Positions 28,202 through 37,572 of a stretch of 64,000 bases of DNA are shown here, piece after piece. Made by a program: the position numbers and the translations under genes. The DNA lies in contig NZ_JONT01000007.1 in assembly GCF_000711975.1 (NCBI RefSeq), positions 87,745-151,744 on the forward strand, given 5' to 3'. The DNA comes from Desulfofalx alkaliphila DSM 12257 (GTDB taxonomy: Bacteria; Bacillota; Desulfotomaculia; Desulfotomaculales; Desulfohalotomaculaceae). Below the pieces are notes generated by a model that was not told the origin of the DNA, did no database searches, and saw only the letters and a list, made by a program, of their open reading frames with translations. The stretch's first letter is position 1. Every line of letters starts with the position of its first letter.

Positions 28202-28591
28202 CTACGCGGGCATTATTTTCAGCAAGGCCTGTAAAACCGCCACTATGATGGGTACCGCCATTACCAGCACCAATATTTTGGCTGCAAACTCAACCTTGGC
28301 CGCCAGGGTGCCCTCGCCGGCATCGCGACATATTTGAGCACCAAAATCTGCAATGTATGCAATGCCGACAATTTTCAAAATAGTGCCCAGGTAGGCCATG
28401 CTGACATTGGCTTGGGATGCAAGGTCCTTTAACACTTGAAAAACCGAAGCGATATGGCCCAATACCAAAAAGAAAATAATTAAACCGGCAGTTAAGCTCA
28501 GCAGCACGCCAATTTCACTTTTGCCAAACCTTACAATGCCGGCCAATATGGTTGCCACCAAGGCTATTCCGACAATCTGCATAATTTCCAT
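28202..28591 (-). CDS. spoIIIAD: SpoIIIAD, sporulation membrane protein
   Basis: A 129-residue protein with about four hydrophobic segments (near 5-20, 28-46, 63-78 and 102-126). The stretch SMAYLGTILKIVGIAYIADFGAQICRDAGE (in part) is highly conserved in the family. It works with SpoIIIAC in the mother-cell membrane. Its stop lies next to the spoIIIAE ribosome site. Confidence 0.94.
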   Translation of the reverse strand: MEIMQIVGIALVATILAGIVRFGKSEIGVLLSLTAGLIIFFLVLGHIASVFQVLKDLASQANVSMAYLGTILKIVGIAYIADFGAQICRDAGEGTLAAKVEFAAKILVLVMAVPIIVAVLQALLKIMPA

Positions 28592-28611
28592 ATGAATCCA
28601 CCCTCAAGCGG

Positions 28612-28812
28612 TTAAAATAAACTGAACACCGACTTAACCTCTGTAAAAAAGGCACCTAAAAACTCAACCACCCAAAACAAAATTGCCACCACTCCGCCCA
28701 CCGTCACCCAGTTGGCATATTCTTCCTTGCCGGCATGTTTTAACACCGCATGCAAGGCCGCCACTATAATGCCGACGCCGGCAATTCGAAAAATAATATC
28801 AATACCACCCAC
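28612..28812 (-). CDS. spoIIIAC: SpoIIIAC, small sporulation membrane protein
   Basis: A 66-residue protein with two membrane helices around a KHAGKEEYANWV turn, which is the family signature. The start is GTG behind AGGGGGTAA. It is a component of the SpoIIIA complex and sits at the conserved place between AB and AD. Confidence 0.94.
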   Translation of the reverse strand: MGGIDIIFRIAGVGIIVAALHAVLKHAGKEEYANWVTVGGVVAILFWVVEFLGAFFTEVKSVFSLF

Positions 28813-28827
28813 TCTGTTACCCCCTTA

Positions 28828-29346
28828 TTAAATAAAGATAATTACTATGGTCAGTCCACCCAAAAAGCCAAGGTAATTGTAGAGCTTTACATTTTTTTCC
28901 GCTTCCACCTCTGCTTTGGCTTCTTCAATTTTTAATTGTTCTTGGGCCAGCCGCAGGTGCTTTACCTGATCAAGCCGATCAGAAATGCCAATTCCGGAAC
29001 CCAGGGCCTTGAGCACCGCCAAATCCGCCCTGTTAAGGGCGCTGTTTTTATAAAAGTGGGCCAAGGCTTCATCCCAGGCCTCCCGGGCAGTTACACCCTC
29101 GCCGGCTAACAGTTTATCCCTGGTTAAAGAAAACAGGGCGGCTATTCCGGCTTCACAGCGCTGGCCCACCCTATCCATGGCTTCGGGCAGCGGGGTGGCC
29201 CCGTAAGATATCTCCGTTTCTAACATTTGCAGGGCCGACCGCAGGTATCTTAATTCCATTGGCCGGCGGCGGTACTTTGCAGCCACGGTCAAACCGGCAT
29301 AACCACAGGCAGACAGTATCATTAAGGCTCCAATATATTTCAGCAC
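28828..29346 (-). CDS. spoIIIAB: SpoIIIAB, stage III sporulation protein
   Basis: The protein has 172 residues, with an N-terminal membrane segment (2-22), a helical domain containing RPMELRYLRSALQMLETEI (a hallmark), and a C-terminal hydrophobic end. It resembles type II secretion F-like folds. The start overlaps the spoIIIAA stop by seven bases. Confidence 0.94.
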   Translation of the reverse strand: MLKYIGALMILSACGYAGLTVAAKYRRRPMELRYLRSALQMLETEISYGATPLPEAMDRVGQRCEAGIAALFSLTRDKLLAGEGVTAREAWDEALAHFYKNSALNRADLAVLKALGSGIGISDRLDQVKHLRLAQEQLKIEEAKAEVEAEKNVKLYNYLGFLGGLTIVIIFI

Positions 29347-30356
29347 CTCTTTACCCCCCGTAAGCCCTCTAAGGTGCGCCGGCTTATCCCATCAATTACC
29401 TGTTCCACCGTGCCCACACCACGGCTTCTTCCCAGTATCACATATCTTTCTATCAAGCCAAGTGACAGCAAGCGGGACAAGGCCGGTCGGCGCTTTAATT
29501 CTTCTATTGATGAACCATGGGCAGTGGTCAGCACCTTAATACCGGCATTTAGTACCTCCTCAACCGCTGCCACATCCTCACTGCGGCCTATTTCGTCGGT
29601 GGCTATAAGGCCGGGCGACATGGAGCGCAGCAGCATCATCATACCCGCAGCCTTGGGACAGGCATCCAATACATCGGTTCTTATGCCCACATCCAGCTGG
29701 GGCACCCCTTGGTAACAGCCGGCAATTTCTGACCGCTCGTCCACCACCCCCACATTAATGCCCCCAAAACCCAAACTGGGTATCCCGTTAGACAGCTGGC
29801 GAACGATATCCCGCAACAAGGTGGTTTTGCCGCAGCGGGGAGGCGAAATGAGCATGGTATGGTAGACCATACCCTTGGGTGACAGCAGGTGCTTAATTAC
29901 CCCGTCTGCCGCCCCCAGCACCTGACGGGAAACCCTAATGTTGATACCGGATATATATTTCATGGTCTTAACGCCGCCCTTTTCCGTCACCACCTTGCCG
30001 GTTATACCTACCCGATGACCTCCGGCCAGCGTTATATAGCCGTTTTTTAACTCCTCCTCCAAGGCGTAAATCGAAGAGTTGCTGATCAATTGTGTGGTGC
30101 GCCGGAGGTCATCGTCACTGACCACATAGGCTTGGCTTGGCCGGTCAGCTAACCCGCCCTGGCGGTGTAAAAAGGCATCCTTGTGGTTTAATCCCAGGAT
30201 CAACGGCCTGCCATGGCGCACACGTATTTCCTCTATGGCAGTAAAAATATCAGGGGGCAACTGTAATATCATTTGCCGCAGGTGGGTTGGCAGCACCCCC
30301 AGCACAGCGGTTAACGGGCCATCTAGGCCTTTTTTGGCAGCACTGACCGCCTTCAC
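29340..30356 (-). CDS. spoIIIAA: SpoIIIAA, ATPase of the SpoIIIA complex
   Basis: The protein has 338 residues from the GTG at 30356, seven bases after GGGGGA; another GTG two codons earlier leaves no spacing. Walker A is SPPRCGKTTLLRDIVRQL and Walker B is LIATDEIGRSEDVAAVEE, as in secretion ATPases. It probably energises the mother-cell to forespore channel. It is the first gene of the operon, in which all eight genes spoIIIAA-AH are present and intact. Confidence 0.95.
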   Translation of the reverse strand: MKAVSAAKKGLDGPLTAVLGVLPTHLRQMILQLPPDIFTAIEEIRVRHGRPLILGLNHKDAFLHRQGGLADRPSQAYVVSDDDLRRTTQLISNSSIYALEEELKNGYITLAGGHRVGITGKVVTEKGGVKTMKYISGINIRVSRQVLGAADGVIKHLLSPKGMVYHTMLISPPRCGKTTLLRDIVRQLSNGIPSLGFGGINVGVVDERSEIAGCYQGVPQLDVGIRTDVLDACPKAAGMMMLLRSMSPGLIATDEIGRSEDVAAVEEVLNAGIKVLTTAHGSSIEELKRRPALSRLLSLGLIERYVILGRSRGVGTVEQVIDGISRRTLEGLRGVKRC

Positions 30357-30420
30357 AGACACTCCCCCCTTTAAAACTATATTTATGTTCCGCCTGGTAA
30401 TTTATTCCGAAATAAAAAAG

Positions 30421-30449
30421 AAAGACCCCTGCCTTAGGCAAGGGTCTTT
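30421..30449 (-). terminator. Terminator after the SASP gene
   Basis: AAAGACCC pairs with GGGTCTTT around an inner GCC/GGC stem and is followed on the minus strand by CTTTTTTATTT. It isolates the SASP gene from spoIIIAA. Confidence 0.88.
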
Positions 30450-30458
30450 CCAGGGAAG

Positions 30459-30623
30459 TTATACTAGGCTACGTTCTGCTCTTTGAATGGCCAGTGCTAC
30501 GAAGTTACCACATTCCCGTGAGGTCAGGTCCCCGTAATCAGAACCCTTAATTTTATGGGCCACACCCATTTCCTGTGCCATCTCATACTTTAGAGCATCA
30601 CTCATTAATTTCCTTCTAGCCAT
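30459..30623 (-). CDS. Alpha/beta-type small acid-soluble spore protein
   Basis: The protein has 54 residues from the ATG at 30623, which follows AAGGGGGG. It reads MARRKLMSDALKYEMAQEMG and later ECGNFVALAIQRAE, a compact variant of alpha/beta SASP, nearest to the SspF type. SASPs coat spore DNA and protect it from UV and heat. The GPR protease cleavage region is not obvious. It is a single-gene unit with its own terminator and is probably made in the forespore. Confidence 0.88.
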   Translation of the reverse strand: MARRKLMSDALKYEMAQEMGVAHKIKGSDYGDLTSRECGNFVALAIQRAERSLV

Positions 30624-30697
30624 AATTACAACCCCCCTTAAGATTAGCATGCACATATAAAATGATTAAATACGGGGGATCTTATGGCTGTATTGCT

Positions 30698-32407
30698 TTA
30701 TTTTTTCTTAATTTCTAAATCAAAGGGCCACATGTTTAAGCCGCCTTCCAGCAGCTTTACATTTTCAAAACCGGCACCGCGCAGCGTTCTCACTGCCTCG
30801 TATGCTCTGATACCCATGGGGCAGATGGTAACAATTTCTTTATCCCTGGGAATCTCTTCTAACTTCTCACGCAGATCACCCAGGGCCACCTGCATGATGC
30901 GGTCGTCTTTAAAGTGTTTCGGTGCAAACTGCTCGGCGGTACGTACGTCTAACAACAAGAGGTCTTCACCGTCTTCCAGTTTTTCCAGCAGCTGCTGGGA
31001 TTTAATTGTTTCAGCCAAGCCGTCAACTTTGTTGCGCACCACGTTCACCGCATGGGCCACCGGATCAATTGGTGAAGAGAAGGGCGGTGCATATCCCAAG
31101 TCAAGGTTGCTTAAGTCTTCCAGTGTTGCGCCAAAGGTAATGGCCGTAGCCACCACGTCAATGCGTTTTACCACGTCACCCTTACCAATTCCCTGGGCAC
31201 CTAAAATGCGTTTGCTGTCGGCATCGGCAATGATTTTAAACTGTACCAAACCGTGGCGGGCGTGGTAGTGAGTGCGGTCTAAACCGGAGCTAACTGCAGT
31301 AATAACATTATAGCCAAGGTTTTTGGCCTGCTGCTCCCCAAGGCCTGTCCGACCCACATTCATTTCAAACACTTCTGCCACACCGGTGCCCAGCACACCC
31401 TTAAAGGTGCTCTCTCCTCCGGTTACATTATCCCCCACTACCCGGCCCTGACGGTTGGCATAGGTAGCCATGGGAGTATAAACCTTTTTACCGGAAATCA
31501 AGTGAACGTTTTCCACACAGTCACCGCAGGCATAAATGTCGGGGTCACTGGTCTGCATGTACTCATTAACGGCAATGGCCCGGGCTTCACCAATTTCTAA
31601 ACCTGCATCAGCGGCCAGCTGTACATTGGGGCGCACTCCGGAGGCCATAATTACCAACTGACACTCAACAAATCCGTTCTTTTCGGTAACTACACCCTTT
31701 ACATTGCCCTCTTCGTCTCCCTCAATGCGCAGCACCTTGTCTCCCAAGAAAAGGTCAACACCCTCGTCATACATATGACGCTGCAACCTTTGGGCCATAT
31801 CGGCATCCAGCATGTTTGGCAGCACCTGGTCTTGCATCTCAACAATGGTTACCTCAACCATCTTGTTAAAGAGTGCGTCTGCGCCTTCCATACCAATAAG
31901 ACCGGCACCAATTACAACTGCCTGTTCTATATTACCGGTATCTACCAGTTCTCTAATTTTTAACGAGTCGTCCGGATGGTTAAGCAGATGTACGCCTTTT
32001 AAGTCCACCCCTTCAATGGGCGGCACAAAGGGCGATGCACCGGTTGCCAATACCAGTTTGTCATACGGAAACTCCATTTCTTCACCGGTTTCCAAGTTTT
32101 TTGCCTTTACCACCTTATTTTGGCGATCAATGGCGGTGGCTTCGGTACGGGTATAAAGTTTTACACCCTTTTCCCGACCAAAGTAATTTGCATCCCGGGC
32201 CACCCCATATGAAGTCAAATACAATTCTTTATAATCATGAATCATGCCGGAAATAAAAAAGGGCATGCCACAACCGGCGTAAGAAGTTAACCCACCCCGT
32301 TCAAGAATTGTAATTTCCGCCTGCGGATTGCGACGGCGAGCACGGGCCGCAGCCTTGGGTCCGGCTGCCACACCACCGATTATCAGTATTTTCTGCTGTT
32401 CACTCAT
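30698..32407 (-). CDS. CoA-disulfide reductase-like flavoprotein fused to a rhodanese domain
   Basis: The protein has 569 residues. The FAD-binding motif GGVAAGPKAAARARR lies near 10-24, and the redox cysteine is in SYAGCGMPFF near 45. The NAD-binding motif is AVVIGAGLIGMEGADAL and a second FAD motif is IYACGDCVE. The dimerisation domain runs to about 450, then a rhodanese domain ends with active loop ICPMGIRA. Such fusions reduce CoA-disulfide or persulfide species with NAD(P)H and handle sulfane sulfur. It stands alone with a palindrome upstream. Confidence 0.88.
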   Translation of the reverse strand: MSEQQKILIIGGVAAGPKAAARARRRNPQAEITILERGGLTSYAGCGMPFFISGMIHDYKELYLTSYGVARDANYFGREKGVKLYTRTEATAIDRQNKVVKAKNLETGEEMEFPYDKLVLATGASPFVPPIEGVDLKGVHLLNHPDDSLKIRELVDTGNIEQAVVIGAGLIGMEGADALFNKMVEVTIVEMQDQVLPNMLDADMAQRLQRHMYDEGVDLFLGDKVLRIEGDEEGNVKGVVTEKNGFVECQLVIMASGVRPNVQLAADAGLEIGEARAIAVNEYMQTSDPDIYACGDCVENVHLISGKKVYTPMATYANRQGRVVGDNVTGGESTFKGVLGTGVAEVFEMNVGRTGLGEQQAKNLGYNVITAVSSGLDRTHYHARHGLVQFKIIADADSKRILGAQGIGKGDVVKRIDVVATAITFGATLEDLSNLDLGYAPPFSSPIDPVAHAVNVVRNKVDGLAETIKSQQLLEKLEDGEDLLLLDVRTAEQFAPKHFKDDRIMQVALGDLREKLEEIPRDKEIVTICPMGIRAYEAVRTLRGAGFENVKLLEGGLNMWPFDLEIKKK

Positions 32408-32434
32408 TATTATCCCCCCGCTTCTTGATAATAA

Positions 32435-32456
32435 CGTTTGGATATAAACCCAAACG
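32435..32456 (-). promoter_or_regulatory. Palindrome upstream of the CoA-disulfide reductase gene
   Basis: CGTTTGG and CCAAACG form a perfect 7-base inverted repeat with an 8-base spacer, 28-49 bases ahead of the start codon. It is well placed for a repressor operator. The regulator is not known. Confidence 0.4.
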
Positions 32457-32559
32457 CTTACTCTATAACCAATAACATCTATATTTTATTTGATAACGGA
32501 ATGATATTCAAGGGTATATCAGTAGAAAATTCTGCACAATTGCACTTACGCCCTTCCTA

Positions 32560-32587
32560 AAAAAATAAACCGGGCCTAAACCCGGTT
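32560..32587 (-). terminator. Terminator after the zinc-ribbon protein gene, upstream region of the reductase
   Basis: On the minus strand AACCGGG pairs with CCCGGTT around a TTTAGG loop and is followed by TATTTTTTT. Its position just below the 32594 stop makes it the terminator of the CD1247-type gene. Confidence 0.85.
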
Positions 32588-32593
32588 CATTAT

Positions 32594-33049
32594 CTATAGA
32601 TCATCATCTTGTTCCCTTCCACCCACCAACTGTTCCGGTTCATCGGCGGAAGAAAAAGAATCATCATTTATAAACACCACTTCATCACAATTGGGACATG
32701 CCACTTCAATTGTATCTTCATGGTCTAAAATATCTGATTCAAACATTACTGTTTCGCCACAACTGGGACAATCCACTTCAACAAATTCTTCATAGTCTTC
32801 CACTTCACCACAACAGGGACCGTCATCTTCGTAAAAATCGTCTTCAAGGCTGTACAAATCTTCATCTAAAGTTTCAACATAGTCCTCCAGTTGTTCTTGC
32901 ATCTCTTGCAGGTCGTTTACCTCTTCAGCAAATTCCGCTAACACATCAATAATACCGTTTAGCAATTTGCCCTCTTTGCTTTCTTCTGAAATGTCTAATC
33001 CGGCAGCCAAACCCTGCAGATATGCCACCCTGGCCCTCAGGTCGTTCAT
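32594..33049 (-). CDS. CD1247-type acidic protein with paired zinc ribbons
   Basis: The 151-residue protein begins NDLRARVAYLQGLAAGLDI, the conserved N-terminal domain of the CD1247 family in clostridia. A long acidic coiled coil follows (about 35-75). Two zinc-knuckle pairs are then visible: CPSC near 95 and CPNC near 118, with CC near 79. The function is unknown; the acidic, zinc-binding character suggests protein interaction. It is a single-gene unit upstream of its own terminator. Confidence 0.8.
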   Translation of the reverse strand: MNDLRARVAYLQGLAAGLDISEESKEGKLLNGIIDVLAEFAEEVNDLQEMQEQLEDYVETLDEDLYSLEDDFYEDDGPCCGEVEDYEEFVEVDCPSCGETVMFESDILDHEDTIEVACPNCDEVVFINDDSFSSADEPEQLVGGREQDDDL

Positions 33050-33156
33050 TGCGCAACCCCCTTTGTAAAATTTTATTTACCAAGCTTAGTCATTGCTAGT
33101 ATATTATGTCACTTAAAGTTAGTTTTTAAACATTAAAACAGGGCTGAATTGACTGC

Positions 33157-33714
33157 TTACACCCGCTTAATATAATGCCCGGTGCGGGTATCAATTTGCA
33201 GCACATCACCGGTGTTAATAAAGAAAGGCACGTTAACAATATAGCCGGTTTCCAAGGTGGCAGGTTTGCTGCCGCCGGATGCAGTGTCCCCTTTAATACC
33301 GGGGGTGGTATCCACCACCTCTAATTCCACAAAGTTAGGTAAATCTATACCGATGGACTTTCCTTTAAACAATAAATTGGTAATGGTCATATTTTCCTTT
33401 AGGAAATTAATGGCTTCACCCAGCTGTTCTTTAGTCATGCCAAACTGATCATAGGTTTCGGTGTCCATAAAGTAATATTCACTGCCGTCATTATAAAGAT
33501 ATTGCACTTCTTTTCTCTCGATATGAGCTCTGGCGATTTTTTCGCCGGCGTTAAAGGTTTTATCCACGGTGGCACCGGTGCGTAAATTCTTCAGCTTTGA
33601 ACGCACAAAGGCAGACCCTTTGCCCGGCTTTACGTGCTGAAAATCCAACACCTGATACACCTCGTTATCCATCTCAATGGTTAATCCTGTTCTAAAATCA
33701 TTGGTTGAAATCAT
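33157..33714 (-). CDS. efp: Translation elongation factor P
   Basis: At 185 residues it has the usual three beta-barrel domains. It relieves ribosome stalling at proline stretches. The loop [18 protein letters not shown] contains the lysine (about 32) that contacts the peptidyl transferase centre. The C-terminus RTGHYIKRV is canonical. It follows pepP, the usual aroQ-pepP-efp order in Firmicutes. Confidence 0.97.
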   Translation of the reverse strand: MISTNDFRTGLTIEMDNEVYQVLDFQHVKPGKGSAFVRSKLKNLRTGATVDKTFNAGEKIARAHIERKEVQYLYNDGSEYYFMDTETYDQFGMTKEQLGEAINFLKENMTITNLLFKGKSIGIDLPNFVELEVVDTTPGIKGDTASGGSKPATLETGYIVNVPFFINTGDVLQIDTRTGHYIKRV

Positions 33715-33744
33715 TTTCTTTTTACCCCCTTAAAGTTCTATGTA

Positions 33745-34824
33745 TTATATAACCAACAACTCTTCTTTAGGAGTTTTTGTCAGTATACGGGCACCATCCT
33801 CTGTAACTAACAAAATATCCTCTATTCTCACTCCCCCCCAGCCAGGTAAGTAAATTCCCGGTTCCACAGTAACAACCATTCCCGGTTGTAGCTCAGTATT
33901 ATCTTGGGGTGATAGCCTGGGCCCTTCATGTATCACTAAACCTACCCCGTGTCCCGTTCCATGACCGAAATAGTCAGCATAGCCATACCGCTCAATTACA
34001 CCTCTGGCCGCTGCATCCACCGCCGATGCTGCAACACCGGGCTTAACGGCATTTATGCCACTGACCTGTGCTTCCAGCACTATCTTGTATATCTCTTGCT
34101 GCTTAGCACTGGGGCTGCCCAGCACAAAATTTCTGGTTATATCTGAGTGATAGCCCTTGTACACCGCTCCGAAATCCACCGTTACCATATCACCGGTATT
34201 AATTACCCGGTCGGAAGCTACACCGTGGGGCAAGGCTCCCCGGGGGCCGGAGGCCACAATAATATTAAAGGCCGGTCTTTCTGCACCCAGGCGGCGCATA
34301 ATAATTTCCAGTTCCAAGGCAAACTGTTTTTCAGTTATACCGGGCTTCACATGGGGCAGTACCTCAGCCCAGGCCCGGTCAGCCAAGGCCACTGCATGTT
34401 CTAACAGGCGCAGTTCTTCCTGGTCTTTTACCATTCTAATGCCTTCGGTGATACCTTTAACAGGAATAAGCTCTGTTTCCGGTAAGTACTGAACCATATT
34501 TTGATAATTTTCATGGGTTACATAGTCAGTCTCGAAACCTAACCTATTTATTCCCCACTGTTTAGCAGTGGCCATTATTTTTTCAAAAATATCATTACCC
34601 AGTTGAATTACTTTAATTATCTCCGCACCGGGACATTGTTCCTTAGCCTGGTCTATGTAGCGAAAGTCAGTATATAAATAAAGCTTTTCGGCCGTCACCA
34701 GCAGTTTAGCGTTTGTACCGGTAAAACCGCTTAAATAACGAACGTTATCCAGCCTTTCAACAAGCATGGCGTCTATTTTGTTTTCGGATAAACCTTGCTG
34801 TAATTTTTGTACCCTTTTATTCAT
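33745..34824 (-). CDS. pepP: Xaa-Pro aminopeptidase (M24 family)
   Basis: A 359-residue metallopeptidase that removes N-terminal residues before proline. Metal ligands are visible in [20 protein letters not shown] (two Asp), [16 protein letters not shown] (His), [18 protein letters not shown] (Glu, Glu). The creatinase-like N-domain covers about 1-125. It overlaps aroQ by four bases, so translation is coupled. Confidence 0.94.
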   Translation of the reverse strand: MNKRVQKLQQGLSENKIDAMLVERLDNVRYLSGFTGTNAKLLVTAEKLYLYTDFRYIDQAKEQCPGAEIIKVIQLGNDIFEKIMATAKQWGINRLGFETDYVTHENYQNMVQYLPETELIPVKGITEGIRMVKDQEELRLLEHAVALADRAWAEVLPHVKPGITEKQFALELEIIMRRLGAERPAFNIIVASGPRGALPHGVASDRVINTGDMVTVDFGAVYKGYHSDITRNFVLGSPSAKQQEIYKIVLEAQVSGINAVKPGVAASAVDAAARGVIERYGYADYFGHGTGHGVGLVIHEGPRLSPQDNTELQPGMVVTVEPGIYLPGWGGVRIEDILLVTEDGARILTKTPKEELLVI

Positions 34825-35270
34825 GTTAAACCTCCATTAGCCTGTAATAACTGAACTGCCGCCCGCAGTGCCAATAGGTAACCCTGCATGCCAAAACCTG
34901 AAATTTGACCTACCGCCACCGGGGCAATCACCGAGCGATGGCGAAACTCTTCCCTGGCATAAATGTTAGAAAGATGTACTTCTATTACCGGCAACTTCAC
35001 CGCCGACACCGCATCGCGCAGGGCAATGCTGTAATGGGTGTAGGCACCGGGATTAATAATCACTGCGTCAAAGGCACCCATGGCTTGGTGTAGCTTGTCC
35101 ACCAGTATGCCCTCATGATTTGATTGGAAGCATTCAACCTCAACATTTAGCTCCTTGGCCAAGGCAGCTATGTTGGCATTAATTTCTTCTAATGTAATTG
35201 TACCATATACCGCCGGCTCCCGCTTGCCCAGCAGGTTAAGATTTGGCCCATGAAGCACCAATATTTTCAA
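34821..35270 (-). CDS. aroQ: Type II 3-dehydroquinate dehydratase
   Basis: The protein has 149 residues from a TTG at 35270, behind GCAGGTG and at the family's usual N-terminus ([18 protein letters not shown]). It converts 3-dehydroquinate to 3-dehydroshikimate. Conserved elements include the tyrosine in [14 protein letters not shown] and [15 protein letters not shown]. The other shikimate genes found here (aroB, aroC, aroE, aroK) lie 14-18 kb away. A good promoter is upstream. Confidence 0.95.
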   Translation of the reverse strand: MKILVLHGPNLNLLGKREPAVYGTITLEEINANIAALAKELNVEVECFQSNHEGILVDKLHQAMGAFDAVIINPGAYTHYSIALRDAVSAVKLPVIEVHLSNIYAREEFRHRSVIAPVAVGQISGFGMQGYLLALRAAVQLLQANGGLT

Positions 35271-35298
35271 CAAAAACACCTGCCTTATAAACGAAAAC

Positions 35299-35327
35299 AT
35301 TTTACCATAATATACTAATGCCTTCAA
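35299..35327 (-). promoter_or_regulatory. Sigma-A promoter of aroQ-pepP-efp
   Basis: On the minus strand TTGAAG (35322-35327) and TAAAAT (35299-35304) are 17 bases apart, about 30 bases ahead of the aroQ start. Confidence 0.65.
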
Positions 35328-35397
35328 TCGCTTGGGTGTGTGATCACAAATTTTATTTTTAGAAAAAGAGACTTCGGAAATTTTCTGCCGTGTAAAT

Positions 35398-35420
35398 AAG
35401 GCTCGATTAAATCGAGCCTT
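35398..35420 (-). terminator. Terminator overlapping the tldE stop
   Basis: AAGGCTCGAT pairs with ATCGAGCCTT and is followed on the minus strand by TATTTA. The stem begins at the stop codon. Confidence 0.8.
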
Positions 35421-36759
35421 AACCGCTTACTGTCATTTGGGAAACCCGTACGGTGGGAGCACCCTTTCCGCCAAAGAATTGTAAATCGCTACCCACCGCA
35501 TCCACCGATTTTAACAATTCCATTACGTTGCCGCCAATGGCAATACCGCGAACCGGTCTGGTAAATTGACCGTTTTCAATTAATATACCCGAGGCACCAA
35601 CTGAGAAATCCCCGGAAATAGGGTTGGCTGTGTGCATACCCATTACTTCGGTTAAATACAGTCCCTTGGGAATATCTTTAATTAATTGCTCCGGATCCTT
35701 TTCTCCGGGTTGAATATAAAAATTGGTTGTTCCCACCTCCGGTGTGCTTTTAAATGAGCCGCGCACACCGTTACCGGTGGACTCTACTGCATCTTTGGCA
35801 GCTGTATATGTATTATATAAATAACCCTTCAGTAAGCCCTGATCAATTAAAACCGTTTTAGATGAAGGCACACCTTCCCCGTCAAAGGGGGCTGAGGCAA
35901 TACCGCCGGCCATTGAGCCGTCATCTATTATTGTCACCTTGTTTGAAGCCACATCTGTACCTACTTTTCCGGCAAACAAGGACCGACCCTTTTGTACCGC
36001 CTCACTGGATAGGGCCGGTCCCAATAATCCTAAAAAGCTGGCGGCTATGTAGGGGTCTAGCACCACCGTCAACCGTTGGGTAGATATTGGTTTGGCCCCC
36101 AACATGCGCACCGCCCGCTGGGCGGCCAACTTCCCTACTTTCAAAGGATCTAAGTCCTTAAGTTTTAAGCTGTAGTCTATGGCAAAGCCGGTTTGACTGT
36201 CGTGATCACCGCCGGCCACCAGGGCCACATATAAGCCACTGTATGCCCCCCTATAGGTGGCAGAAAGCCCCTTTGAGTTGACAATAAATACCTCCGCTTC
36301 ACCGTCCTGATAGGTGGAACTCTCAATGACTTTTATTCTTTTGTCATAGTTTTTGGCCGCCTTCTCCATTTCCAAGGCTAAATTTATCTTGCTTTCCACC
36401 GTTGCCTCTTTTATGGCAGGGTCGTATAATTCCAGCTGTGGATATTGGCCCCCTGCATCGGGCAAGTTGTTATATTGGTCTTTTTCGTTAATATCGGCAT
36501 TGGCCATGGCCTGTTTAGCCAACTCCTCAATGCCGGTGGCACCCAGTTCAGTGCTAAAGGCAAAACCTACTTTACCGTTATTAATTAAGCGCAGACCGAT
36601 TCCCCGGTCCTCGGCCAGTTTCATTGTTTCAACCACACCGTCATGAACATCTATGGATAAGGATTTGGATCGAACTATGTAAGCTTCAGCCATCTCTGCG
36701 CCCCTTTGGCGGGCTTTGGCCACAGCACCTTCTGCAACGTTGAGCATATTATCCGGCAT
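35419..36759 (-). CDS. TldE/PmbA-type partner of a TldD metalloprotease
   Basis: The 446-residue protein belongs to the TldD/PmbA family but lacks the HExxxH zinc site, as expected for the non-catalytic TldE partner. It has [30 protein letters not shown] in part, and [26 protein letters not shown]. TldD-TldE dimers degrade unfolded peptides and mature some modified peptides. The catalytic partner lies 800 bases upstream on the same strand. Confidence 0.88.
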   Translation of the reverse strand: MPDNMLNVAEGAVAKARQRGAEMAEAYIVRSKSLSIDVHDGVVETMKLAEDRGIGLRLINNGKVGFAFSTELGATGIEELAKQAMANADINEKDQYNNLPDAGGQYPQLELYDPAIKEATVESKINLALEMEKAAKNYDKRIKVIESSTYQDGEAEVFIVNSKGLSATYRGAYSGLYVALVAGGDHDSQTGFAIDYSLKLKDLDPLKVGKLAAQRAVRMLGAKPISTQRLTVVLDPYIAASFLGLLGPALSSEAVQKGRSLFAGKVGTDVASNKVTIIDDGSMAGGIASAPFDGEGVPSSKTVLIDQGLLKGYLYNTYTAAKDAVESTGNGVRGSFKSTPEVGTTNFYIQPGEKDPEQLIKDIPKGLYLTEVMGMHTANPISGDFSVGASGILIENGQFTRPVRGIAIGGNVMELLKSVDAVGSDLQFFGGKGAPTVRVSQMTVSG

Positions 36760-36833
36760 ATTAAATAGGCAACTCCTTTCACAAGCTAACCATTAATATA
36801 ATTCAATACCAGACAAAATATTCCTTTTAATAC

Positions 36834-36867
36834 ACAAAAAAAAGAAGCCCTTGTTTTAGGGCCTTCT
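36834..36867 (-). terminator. Terminator after the YabG-like short gene
   Basis: AGAAGGCCCT pairs with AGGGCTTCT (one bulge) and ends in a run of eight or more T on the minus strand. It includes the gene's stop codon. Confidence 0.82.
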
Positions 36868-37078
36868 AATGAACCATGGAATTACTGGTTAGAGCAAATA
36901 ATTTTCGAGCGGAGACAGGGCACAACTCCTGAACAGACGCTTCCACTATCAGGTTGGGGTCTAATAGGGCCAGAATCGCCACCCTCTCTCCGGTACTTTG
37001 ATTTGTATAAAAACCCAAAACACAAAACTGCATATCCTCGCCATAAACCTTTCTGGTTACGATGTCACCTATCTTCAC
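36866..37078 (-). CDS. Short protein resembling the N-terminal domain of YabG
   Basis: The protein has 70 residues from a GTG behind a GGGGG site. MKIGDIVTRKVYGEDMQFCVLGF resembles (from memory) the small beta-barrel start of the sporulation protease YabG, but the protease part is absent: the frame stops after ARKLFALTSNSMVH and a terminator follows at once. It is either a stand-alone small domain or a truncated yabG copy. The start and terminator look healthy, so it may well be expressed. Confidence 0.55.
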   Translation of the reverse strand: MKIGDIVTRKVYGEDMQFCVLGFYTNQSTGERVAILALLDPNLIVEASVQELCPVSARKLFALTSNSMVH

Positions 37079-37430
37079 CCTTCTACCCCCCTAGAGTAAA
37101 ACTAACAGGCCACCTTCCTTTATGTAACATATGTACCCACTCCGACAGTTGTGTATGGAATAACTTTGTATTACAGGTGGTCCCTTTGACATTCCCGCCT
37201 TATCCCTTTCGCAATGAAAACCCGGCTGCCGGCAGCCGAAGAAAAATTTATGAAAAATAAGTCGTCCGGGCGACTGTATTTTTTTCCTGCCTATGCAAAA
37301 ATATATAGCAATTAATTAATAGCCATAATCATTAAGCATATCCACCCTTTTCTTTTTGACCGGGCCTTTTTGCGCTCGGTAATTTTTTTTGATATTATAT
37401 CTAAACAGTATAATTAAGAGGTGAATATAG
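37079..37430. other. Gene-free stretch between the YabG-like gene and a 33-codon ORF
   Basis: I see no convincing gene. It holds a perfect 16-base palindrome CGGCTGCCGGCAGCCG (37223-37238) and a small hairpin AGTCG/CGACT (37260-37275) with T-rich flanks. Read on the minus strand, the latter could end the tldD transcript. Confidence 0.4.
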
Positions 37431-37532
37431 ATGACCATACCGCAAATTCTCTTTGTTGGTTTTTTAGTAGCGATGGGGGTATTTGGCTTCGTTTGGGGCT
37501 TTAGGTCTGTACGTAAAGGTCAAAAGCGCTAA
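37431..37532 (+). CDS. Small single-span membrane protein (33 aa)
   Basis: MTIPQILFVGFLVAMGVFGF is followed by VWGFRSVRKGQKR. It has one hydrophobic helix (about 4-24) and a basic end, with the start preceded by AAGAGGTGA at good spacing. It is too short to assign. It is the only plus-strand gene between 4.3 and 54 kb, which is odd for this window. It may be a small regulatory or assembly peptide, or a chance ORF. Confidence 0.45.
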   Translation: MTIPQILFVGFLVAMGVFGFVWGFRSVRKGQKR

Positions 37533-37572
37533 AATAAAAAACCAATAAACCGGCTGCAAATTTTCATGAAGG

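Noticed and set aside
37389..37414. Promoter TTGATA/TATAAT ahead of the 33-codon ORF
   Set aside because: The boxes are only 14 bases apart, and the start of transcription would fall within the ribosome site.
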